Assembly (NCBI GenBank): GCA_964017195.1
Contig: OZ024897.1
Location: 3,143,409 to 3,207,408, forward strand
Source of the DNA: Siderastrea radians
Lineage: Eukaryota > Cnidaria > Anthozoa > Scleractinia > Rhizangiidae
Length of the DNA: 64,000 nt
Direction of reading: 5' to 3'
In this document: positions 55,047-64,000 of the stretch, piece after piece
Layout of the letters: each line of letters begins with the position of its first letter
Position numbering within the stretch: position 1 is the first letter of the stretch
Notes under the pieces: model-generated
The model's database searches: none
Told to the model about the DNA's origin: nothing
The model's input: the letters and a program-made list of their open reading frames with translations, nothing else
Made by a program: the position numbers and the translations under genes

Positions 55047-55767
55047 TCAAAAATGGCTTGCTCGATTAGAGCGACTGTTCACTGGGATGAAAATACCGAA
55101 AACGAAAACGAGCCCTGTTGCTTCATTATGCTGGTCCAGACGTAGACGAAATATTTGACAGCTTACCAGACACCGGGGAGACAACCATTATGACACAGCA
55201 GTTGCGAAACTGAACGAGTATTTCTCTCCACAGGTCAACAGCACCTATGAAGTGTACAACTTTCGACAAACAAAGCAAAAGGAAGGTGAATCGTTGGATA
55301 GTTATCACACCCGACTTCGTCAACTCGCGAAAACATGCGAATTCACTAATGTTGACAAAGAAATCGAAGAGCACATTATATTAACTTGCACTTCAAGTTC
55401 TCTACGACGCCGAGCGCTACGTTAAAATTTTTCGCTAGAAGTCCTGTTGAAACATGGAGGAGCGTTAGAATTAAGCGAGAAACAAGCAAACGACGCGGGG
55501 AAAACCGAAGGCGATGCCGCCAACAGCATCAACCCAAAAGAAAACGATCGACCAAGCGGCTCCCACGACCGACACGAAGCTTCTTTTCAGTCACGGCGCA
55601 AACGCTCGCAGTCACGCAATCGTCGTTATAATGGCAAGCAAGACAAATCTTCCAGAAAATGTGGCAATTGTGGTGGATATGCTCCTCACAAAAACCCGTG
55701 TCCAGCGCGAGGAAAAACCTGCAATGGTTGTGGAAAAATTGGTCATTTTGCTCATGTTTGCAGATGA
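55047..55767 (+). pseudogene. Gypsy gag, C-terminal part with two zinc knuckles
   Basis: In shifting frames: RALLLHYAGPDVDEIFDSLP, then YNFRQTKQKEGESLDSYHTR, then the nucleocapsid region from 55447 with [14 protein letters not shown] and [14 protein letters not shown], two retroviral-type knuckles. The frame ends in TGA at 55765-55767, in frame with the pol ORF that follows. Confidence 0.8.
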
Positions 55768-55779
55768 AAACCTCGAACT

Positions 55780-58389
55780 GTGGCCCCCGTGAATACTGGT
55801 CAAACGTCTGATGAAGAATACGAGTATGTTTACACGATCAACTATCAAGAAAACAAAAAGCCACCAATGTGTCAACTGCAAATAAATGGAACAACTGTGG
55901 AGATGGTGATCGACTCGGGTGCATTTGTTAATCTTCTAGATGAAACGACCTTTCAAAGAATTAACAGTTCCGGTAACGAAAACCTGAAGCCTACTCACAC
56001 CAGGATTTACTCCTATGGATGTGAAACCCCTCTTCCTCTGCTAGGAACGTTTACTGCAACTGTGAAATCCAGTAATGTAAGCATTTCCGCCCCATTACTT
56101 GTTGTAAAAGGAAAAAACGGAAATCTTCTCAGCTACCACACTGCACAGAAGCTTGGTCTGATTACGGTGTCTGTTAACACTGCCACTGTCACCGACGGGG
56201 ATACAAACAGTCCAGAGTTCCTAAAAGAAGAGTTTAAATCTTTGTTCGGAGGCATGGGAAAAGTACCAAACAAAGAAGTGAAGTTACATATTGACCCTGA
56301 TGTGACACCCCGACAACAACCCCATCGACGGATTCCTTTCCATGTTAGAGAAGATGTGGAGAAAGAGCTCAAGAGGCTTGAGAAGTTAGACATCATTGAA
56401 ACAGTTGAGGGTCCCACACCTTGGATTAGTCCTGCTGTTGTTGTACCCAAGAAATCTGGAGAAGTTAGAATCTGTGTTGACATGCCTGAGGCAAACAAAG
56501 CAATCAAGAGAGAAAAACACCTTATGCCAACGATCGATGACCTTATCGCTGATTTGAATGGTGCAACCTATTTCAGTACATTAGATCTGTCCTCAGGATA
56601 CCGCCAGCTCGAGTTAGCACCAGAGAGCCGTTATGTCACAACCTTCAGTACACATGTTGGACTAAGGAGATACAAACGTCTGCCATTTGGAATCAATGCA
56701 GCATCAGAAATCTTCCAAGAATCAATGAGAGATCCTTACTGGCCTACCTGGATGTAAAAACATCTCAGATGACATCATAGTGTTCGGGAAAGGCCAAGAC
56801 GACCATGACAAGAACCTCCGTGGTGTTCTTCAGAGGCTCAAAGAAAGCAACCTTCGCCTGAACAAAGACAAGTGCGAGTTCTCCAAGACCGAAATCAAGT
56901 TCTATGGTCACATTTTCAGCTCTAGTGGTCTAAGACCTGATCCAGTGAAAGTTGAAGCGATCCACAAGGCAAGACCTCCTCAGAACCCTAGTGAAGTGAA
57001 GTCTCTGCTTGGCATGTTACAGTATGTATCTCGATTCATACCAAACTATGCCACAATCACAACCCCACTGCGCCTGCTGACACGACAGGACACGCCCTGG
57101 AAATGGAAGCAAGAAGAACAAAGAGCATTGGATAAGCTGAAAGAAGCCCTTATTGGAGATCAGGTGATGTCTTATTTTGATCCAAGAAAGAAGACCGAAA
57201 TCCTTGTCGATGCAAGTCCAGCTGGTCTCGGTGGTTTACTCATGCAAACGGCAAAGTTCTTAGTTATGCAAGTCGTGCCCTGAGTGATGTTGAAAGCCGC
57301 TACTCCCAAACAGAGAGGGAGATGCTTGCTGTAGTATGGGGAGTGGAACACTTTCATCTGTATGTTTATGGTGCCCAGTTTTCTGTCATCACGGATCACA
57401 AGCCCCTCATTGGCATCTTTAAGAACCACAAGCAAACTTCCCCGCGAATTGAAAGGTGGAAACTTCGACTCATGCCCTATGATTGTCAGTTAATCTATCG
57501 ACCTGGAAGAGATGCAGAAAACCCAGCTGATTTCATGAGCCGACATCCCAGTTCCACAGCACCAGAAGAACAAAACCTGGCTGAAGCTTATGTGAACTAT
57601 GTATTTACTAATGCTGTACCAAAAGTAATGACACTTGAAGAAATCAAACAAGAAACCAAACGTGACGCAGAGATGCAACCCGTAATCAAAGCTGTAGAAA
57701 CTGACCATTGGAGTAACACAGAGGTCCAAAACTACAAGAAGCTCAAGGACAGAATTGTCATACCATCTACTCTCAGAAGTAAAGCAGTGGACCTGGCACG
57801 TGGAGGCCACCAGGGAATTATGAAGACAAAGCAACTGATTAGAGATAAAGTGTGGTTCCCAGGAATCGACAAGCTGGTAGAAGAGAAGGTCAAAAACTGT
57901 CTTTCCTGTCAATCTGCGTCAACCAAATCACCACCGCTAGAACCCCTTCGAATGACCCACTTCCTAGTGCACCTTGGAAGGAAGTTGCAGTAGACTTTGC
58001 AGGACCATTCCCTTCTGGTGATTACATTATGGTGGTAACAGATGAATTCAGCCGTCTTCCGGAAGTAGAAATACTCACCTCGACATCCGCCAGAGCTGTG
58101 ATCCCCAAATTAGATGCAATATTTGCAAGACAAGGAATACCCGATGTCCTGAAAAGTGACAATGGTCCACTATTTAATGGTCATGAATTTAAAAACTTTG
58201 CTGACTACCTAGGATTTAAACACCGAAAAATCACACCATGTTGGCCAAGGACAAATGGAGAGGCAGAACGCTTGGTACAGGCCCTCGAAAAATCCATCAG
58301 AATTGCTCACCTAGAGGGCAAAAATTGGAAGCAGGAGTTGTACAAGTTCTTACGTCAATATCGTGCAACGCCTCACTCCACCACCAGTG
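55780..58389 (+). pseudogene. Gypsy pol: protease, RT, RNase H, integrase, with three frameshifts
   Basis: Protease: VIDSGAFVNLLD. Reverse transcriptase: RICVDMPEANKAIKREKHL, FSTLDLSSGYRQLEL, then LPFGINAASEIFQ, and after a frameshift near 56750 ISDDIIVFGK. RNase H: EILVDASPAGLGG, with another frameshift near 57240, then DHKPL. Integrase zinc motif: HQG-(x)-GID...CLSCQS. After a third frameshift near 57950 comes the DDE core with VDFAGPF, KSDNGP and NGEAERL. The integrase breaks off at RATPHSTTSV where the BEL/Pao sequence starts. The stretches align end to end, so the frameshifts are point indels, not rearrangements. Confidence 0.88.
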
Positions 58390-59052
58390 TGTCACTGTAA
58401 TTGTTGTCGAGGTAAGTATTATTTTCTGTTACGTATTAGTCTTTGGTTTGTGTTAGTGACGCTTCGATATCAAATGTCAGACCTCGTGCTTTGTCGTTTG
58501 CGATAAATAGTTTAGACAAGAGAGCTTATTGCGAAGGTTTCTGCGTCCATCTTGCGACTCATTCAGGCGTTACAGAGAGGACAATCGCTAAGCAATTGTA
58601 TTATTGTATTGATTTCCTTGTCGTTTTCGTTTCCTGTCACCGAATGTTGTACTGTCAGTTTTCCTTGCGCTCGTGTATTATAATATGTATTCGTGTTATG
58701 CAATAGTTATTTTAGTTTTAGTCTTTTAGTGTCGCTTAGACTAGGTTTTCGATTGCATTTTAGTTTGACGGTTTTGGACATCAAATCACGATTCATACGA
58801 ATAAATCACGTTGGAATCATAGTTGGTCTTTGGTGTTTAAAATCAGTATTCCGATCGATGTCCTCGCATTAAAATCTGCGTATCTTTGCGACATTCCGAC
58901 GTTGTTACGACGCCTGGAGTTATAGTCAAACGATTTCTCAAGAACGATTAAGAGCGTATTGGATCTTCTGTGCGTTGGATCCTGCAATCATCATCATTTA
59001 GACAATAACCACCGAAAGAAACATGCGATTAAATCGAAAGGAGTAAGATCTT
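58390..59052 (+). repeat. putative 5' LTR and leader of the BEL/Pao element
   Basis: The break in Gypsy integrase coincides with TGTCACTGTAATTG, a TG start. A strong donor-like GAGGTAAGTATT lies 20 bp in. The gag ATG (GATCTTATGG) is at 59053. The LTR end and primer site could not be fixed because the second LTR lies outside the window. Confidence 0.5.
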
Positions 59053-60306
59053 ATGGCCGAAGTAGCAGAAGGTCTAGAAAACCTCGTAGACCACGTGGAG
59101 TTTGAAGATTCAGACGATAAGCATGAAGCGCCGCGTCGTAGCGCAAGAGAAAAGCATTCAACGGAAAAGGGGTCCGAATATGTACGAAATCTTCGCCTTC
59201 AGGCTGTTATTACAGCAAAAAGGTCTTGGCGAAAACAAATCAATTCCATTCATTCGACTCTAGTGACTCGAAATGACATTGCGTTACTAGCAGCAGGGTG
59301 CGAAGAGCTGGAGAGGAAGATGACGCAATTGTCCCTGTCGCACGAGGCACTGGAGGCCGTGATTGAAGAAGAGGAAGAGAGAAACCGCTTGTACGAGGAA
59401 TTTGAAGTCGTTTCTCGCGAAAACAACGAAGCCCTGAGAATGGTTAGCGAACGAATAACTTGCTTGCAACAAGAACAGGACTCTAAGAGTTCAACGATTT
59501 CTAGATTGACTAAGACAAGCAAAATTTCCGACAGGTCAAGCCGTAAATCTTCTCGTTCGTCTTCCCGAAACTCATCACTATCTTTACCGCAGAAAAGAGT
59601 ACAACTTGAGGGAGACATCGCCTCACTAAGAGCTACAGTGGCGCTCGCCAAGGAGAGACAAGAGAAAGAAATAGGACATCGAGCGAAAATGGACGAGGTG
59701 CAAAGAAGAAAGATGGAAATCGCGCGAGAAGAAGAACGTGCCAAAGAAGAATTAAAGGCTCTAGAGGAGAACTTTCGCATCAAACAAGAATTGGTTAAGA
59801 AAGAAGCTCAAATGATTGCGTCCATTAAACATGAAGAGCAAGATGGCCATATTCTCCTAGACGAATTCCCTGTTAGTCCTCCCTCGGAGACGAACTCGAA
59901 AGCGCTTTTAGAAAAGTTTCTTGATGACTAATCAGCGTCCGTTTCCAATGTAAAAGCATCCGTGTCAAGCCAGCTGCCTTTCATCCCGGCTCCATGGACA
60001 CCAATTAGCAAACCTAAAGAAAGCATTACTGAATCAGCAAAGCCAACCTTTAGTCCATTGAATCCTTTCACTCCGCTTACCAGACCAATCTACACTTCAG
60101 CAAGGACTCCTCATGTTAACCCCTTCTCATCAGAAGTTCCAAGAATGACCTTTCCGTCCCTTGCTAACAGAGAGAAACACGAGTACGGATACCCTTCACC
60201 AACAGACAGAAATTCAGAAGGCCAGGTTCAATCAAAACTAATCGAAGTTGCGAAGCTACTGGCGGAAACCCAGTCGTCTTCCGCTCCCCGAACCAGGAAT
60301 ATTTGA
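59053..60306 (+). pseudogene. BEL/Pao gag N-terminal region, in-frame stop at 59929
   Basis: A 292-codon frame with long coiled-coil character (VIEEEEERNRLYEEFE, then KERQEKEIGHRAKMDEVQ) and a Ser/Arg-rich linker (SSRKSSRSSSRNSSL). This is the usual N-terminal layout of BEL gag. TAA at 59929-59931 interrupts it; the same frame continues to 60306 with a Pro/Ser/Thr-rich stretch. The next gag part (LPLPEPGIFDGYLLQYP) lies in the +1-shifted frame that opens at 60242. Confidence 0.75.
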
Positions 60307-63300
60307 TGGGTATCTGTTACAGTATCCTGTCTGGGTAAAGGCGTTCGAAACCCTCATAGAAGGACGAGCTGTTAGACCATCTGAGAGACTTCATTTTCTC
60401 GAAAGATATGTAAAAGGAGAAGCTAAAGAAGTCGTTGATAGCTTTCTGCTCCTAGACTCAGAAGATGCGTACGATAAAGCCAAAGAGATGCTCAAGAAAC
60501 GTTTTGGCGATCCCTTTGCTGCAGCAGCAACCTGTCGCAAGAAACTCGAATCGTGGCCAAAGATTCATCCAAACGACAGTACTGCCTTAAGAAAATATTC
60601 AGATTTCTTAGTCCAATGTCAGAAGTTAATGGAGAAGATAGGAAGCCTTCGTGTTCTAAACGATGACCATGAAAACCGGAAACTTGTTGCAAAGCTACCA
60701 AAGTGGGCTAGTAATCGCTGGAGTCGACTTGCATTTAATTGGAAGGAGGAAAACGAAGTATTTCCCCCCTTTTCGGAATTTGTGAAGTTTGTGGTAAAGG
60801 AAGCGGACATCGTTTGCGACCCTGTACTGTCCTCACCATCCCCCAATGAAGAGGACAGTAACAGAACAATAAGCGAGAGAAATAAGGACAAGAAACCAAG
60901 GTTTCCCAGAAGACCTCGTGATGCAAATGGACCAACAGAAAACAAGCCACCTTTAGCAGTTAAGTCGTGTTTCTACTGCAAGAAATCTCACGATCTAGAC
61001 GCATGCCCAGAATTCGTTAAAAGAACAATCAGTGAAAGAAAGGAGTTTGCTTCGGCGAAAGGACTCTGCTTCGGCTGCTTACAACATGGTCATTTGTCCA
61101 AAGATTGCAAGGAGAGAAAAAAGTGCAGTGTTTGTAAACGACAGTATCCGACGCCCTTTCATGGCGACTTCAGAAAGCGCGAAGAAACCACCTGCAATAA
61201 AGAAGACCCTAATCAGATGCCAAATTCTGCAGCTTCCTTTATGAATGGTCAGAGTAGAAGTCAGGCGAACTCAATGATTGTCCCGGTTTGGTTGAGCCAT
61301 GCCAGCAATCCACGGACTGAGCGACTAGTGTACGCTCTCTTAGACGATCAATCAGACACAACATTCGTTGCAGATAACGTCCTCAATCATCTTGATGTGT
61401 CAGGGCCTGCGACAAACTTGTTGTTATCAACAATGCATGCCACCGACGAGCTGATTAAGAGTAGAAAAGTAGGAGGCCTCATCGTGCAAGACTTCAAGCG
61501 ACAAGTCACTCTTCACTTACCTAAAGCCTTTTCACGTGAAATTATTCCAGCGAAGAGATCTCACATTCCAAGACCCGAGTCAGCGCTCCAATGGCCTCAT
61601 TTGGAGAAGATTGCAGCACAGATTGCACCCTATCAGAACGATGTGGAGATAGGAATTCTGATAGGATCAGATTGTCCACGTGCAATAATGCCTAGAGAAA
61701 TCATTCCTGGAGAAGATGACAGCCCTTACGCTTTGAGATCTGACCTTGGCTGGGGAATCATTGGAAGGATATCCCAACCACTCAGCGGAGAAGATGGGGA
61801 TGAAGATGAGATTGGCGTTTCTCACCGAATCTATACGATTGAAGCATGCGAACCACTTGACCCTCAAGCAGATCCAGAAGGACTCAACAAGAGAAGTTGC
61901 AATTTCTCGGTCAAAACAAATGTGAAAGAGGTGATCAATCCCTTTCAAGTCATGAAGATGTTTGAAATGGACTTCTCCGAAAGAAGGGCAGACAAACAAG
62001 CAACACTGTCCCAAGACGACTTACAGTTTTTAAAGAAAATGGAAGAAGGAATCCGACAGACCGCTGACGGGCATTATGAGATGCCACTCCCCTTTCGAAG
62101 CAACACTCCGAAACTGCCAAACAACAAGTCACTGGCCTTACGTCGACTGAACAAACTAAAGACGCGAATGGAAAACGGTGGGAAGTATCGTCAAGATTAT
62201 ATGGCATTCATGCAAGACATCATCGAAAAGGGTTTCGCTGAAAGGGTGCCACATGAACAAAGGCCCGATGACGATGGAAAGTCGTGGTACATCCCCCATC
62301 ACGGAGTGTACCACCCTCAAAAGCCGGACAAAATCAGAATTGTCTTCGATTGCAGTGCAACCTTCATGGGCCATTCATTAAACAAGTACCTTCTTCAAGG
62401 TCCAGACTTAACGAATTCCCTGGTTGGCGTCCTCTGTCGATTCAGAAAGGAACTGATAGCATTCATGTGCGACCTAGAAGCTATGTTCCACCAGTTCAAG
62501 GTGAAAGAAGAAGATCGCGACTACTTTAGATTCTACTGGTGGGAGAATGGCGACATTACGAAAACCCCTGTGCAGTATCGCATGACCGTGCATCTATTTG
62601 GAGCTGCATCCTCTCCTGGATGCTCGAACTTTGGGCTCAAGAAAACTGCTACCGACAATGAGTGCGAGTTTGGCTCCGACGCAGCTAACTTTATCAGGAA
62701 TGATTTCTATGTTGTCGACGGCCTTAAGTCGGTCGCTACTGTCTCCGAAGCTGCATCATTAATAGAGAGCACTAAGAGTATCTGCGCCAGAGGGGGAATG
62801 CGGCTTCATAAATTCATCTCTAATTCCAAAGAAGTAATTGCGAAGATTGCCCCTGACGATCGAGCGAAAGGTGTTAAGGATCTCGACCTTCACAATGATG
62901 TTCTCCCAATAGAGCGCGCACTGGGCGTTCAGTGGTGCGTGCAGTCAGACACCTTTCAATTTCGTATCGTCCTGCAAGACAAACCCTTGACCCGACGTGG
63001 AATCTTATCAACCGTCAGTTCCGTATACGACCCCCTGGGATTCCTAGCGCCAGTGATCCTGACTGGAAGACAAATTATTCAGAACCTCTGCCGAGATAAA
63101 TCTGACTGGGATGATCCAGTACCTGAGCCATTGCGACATAGTTGGGAAAAATGGAGAAACAGCCTACATCACTTAGAGAAACTGAAGATCCAGAGGTGCT
63201 ACAAGCCACATACGTTCGGAGAACTCACGTCCGTACAACTCCACCACTTTTCGGACGCGAGCGACTATGGATACGGCCAATGTTCGTACTTGCGTCTTAC

Positions 63301-64000
63301 AGATGACTCTGGTCAAGTCCACTGCAGCTTCGTAATGGGCAAGGCCCGAGTAACTCCACTGAAACCTGTTACGATCCCTCGACTCGAACTGACGGCAGCC
63401 CTGCTCTCAGTAAGGATCAGCGCCTCATTGCGAGAAGAGCTTGAGTACGACCAGATTGCAGAGGTGTTTTACACAGATAGCCAAGTCGTCCTCGGCTACA
63501 TCAAGAACGACGCCCGACGCTTTCACGTCTTCGTGGCCAATAGGGTGCAACAAATTCGAGACAACAGCACCCCTGATCAGTGGAAATACATCGAGACCAA
63601 AGAGAATCCCGCGGACGAATCCTCGCGTGGTCTTTCCCCTCGAGACCTGATCGACTCCCGATGGCTCAACGGACCACCTTTCTTATGGCAACGAGAGCTT
63701 CCGAACAGGAATGACGATGTAAATCTTGACATCTCTCCAGACGATCCAGAGGTCAAGAAAGTTCAAGTTTTCGCTACCAGAGCTCGACATGAAAGGATGG
63801 CAACCATTTCCGAACGCTTAGAGTACTTCTCCGATTGGCACAGGGCCAAGAGAGCTGTCGCTGCATGTATGAAGTTCAAAGCATCACTTCAACAAAGTCC
63901 CAAGAAACCGCTACATGCAGCAAAGAAAACAAGCAAAGAGAAAGACACATCGACATACAGATCGCCGTCGGTGGATGAAATGCGAAAAGCCAAGCAGGCA
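60242..64000 (+). CDS. BEL/Pao gag-pol frame, open to window edge
   Basis: One frame without stop for 3759 bp (1253 codons). Order: DUF1759-type gag (VKAFETLIEGR, ERYVKGEAKEVVDSFLLL, to about codon 180); two knuckles CFYCKKSHDLDAC and CFGCLQHGHLSKDC (about 240-280); a DUF1758-like protease region with VYALLDDQSDTTF; Pao reverse transcriptase with VFDCSATFMGHSLN, MCDLEAMFHQFKV and HLFGAASSPGCSNF. The catalytic box reads NDFYVVDGLKS where YVDD is expected, so one metal-binding Asp is lost. RNase H follows: HHFSDASDYGYGQC, RLELTAALL, VFYTDSQVVLGYI, NPADESSRG. The initiating methionine is unclear, because gag enters from the preceding frame. Integrase would follow off-window. Confidence 0.88.

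Larger units (their letters stand above)
52626..58389 (+). mobile_element. decayed Gypsy/Ty3 retrotransposon, interrupted twice
   Basis: Layout: putative 5' LTR, gag start at 52900, a 2-kb insertion at about 52973-55046, rest of gag to 55767, pol 55780-58389, then truncation by a BEL/Pao element inserted in integrase. Several frameshifts and an in-frame TGA mark it as dead. The 3' LTR is not in the window. Confidence 0.85.
58390..64000 (+). mobile_element. BEL/Pao retrotransposon inserted in Gypsy integrase (right end outside window)
   Basis: Same orientation as the Gypsy host element. Contains gag, nucleocapsid, protease, RT and RNase H; integrase is expected beyond 64000. The gag region has one in-frame stop and one frameshift, while pol is open to the window edge. 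Confidence 0.88.

Noticed and set aside
59250..59783. Minus-strand 177-codon ORF, Ser-rich
   Set aside because: Antisense shadow of the coiled-coil BEL/Pao gag.

Overview
The window reads as AT-rich animal nuclear DNA. The few host genes have spliceosomal introns, and the rest is mobile-element debris. The gene content (a secreted FN2-EGF protein, a RING/NYN/CCCH protein, mevalonate kinase) and the transposon mix (hAT, PIF/Harbinger, TTAA-type, Penelope, LINE, Gypsy, BEL/Pao, tRNA-derived SINEs, KIAA1958/Crypton-like relics) fit a cnidarian, most likely an anthozoan such as a stony coral. The species is an inference, not something read directly.

Host genes, all on the + strand: (1) 2-1360, the 3' end of an unrecognised multi-pass membrane protein that enters from the left edge. 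(2) 7667-16814, four phase-compatible exons for a small secreted protein: signal peptide, fibronectin type II, EGF, short tail. (3) 43052-45684, two exons for a 503-residue protein with a RING-like finger, a NYN (PIN-like) RNase domain, two CCCH fingers and a CCHC knuckle. (4) 48555-48917, the first two exons of mevalonate kinase, with an upstream ORF whose stop directly abuts the start codon. The remaining mevalonate kinase exons were not found.

Transposon layers: 4.6-7.1 kb and 19.6-21.6 kb are two copies of one interspersed repeat; copy 1 holds a MITE and copy 2 shows the empty site. 11.7-12.1 kb and 18.6-19.05 kb hold tRNA-derived SINE units in opposed orientation. 22.5-24.3 kb and 24.7-27.0 kb are two hAT-type elements with perfect 8-bp target duplications. 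27.8-28.9 kb holds deletion relics of a Harbinger nuclease and a KIAA1958-like gene. 29.6-31.6 kb and 49.35-52.6 kb are two copies of another repeat, each carrying a different nested insertion that the other lacks. The insertion in the first copy contains a 156-bp perfect palindrome and, 250 bp on, a complete hammerhead-ribozyme core. At 32.2-39.4 kb two nearly identical 1.2-kb hAT elements lie in opposite orientation. The second sits in the loop of a TTAA-flanked foldback element and itself carries a 440-bp TTAA palindromic MITE whose empty site is preserved in the first.

Right end: 52.6-58.4 kb is a decayed Gypsy/Ty3 element with its gag split by a 2-kb insertion. Its integrase is interrupted at about 58.39 kb by a BEL/Pao element that runs off the right edge. 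The BEL pol frame is open for 3.76 kb, but a reverse-transcriptase catalytic Asp is replaced by Val. No transposase or polymerase in the window looks fully intact.
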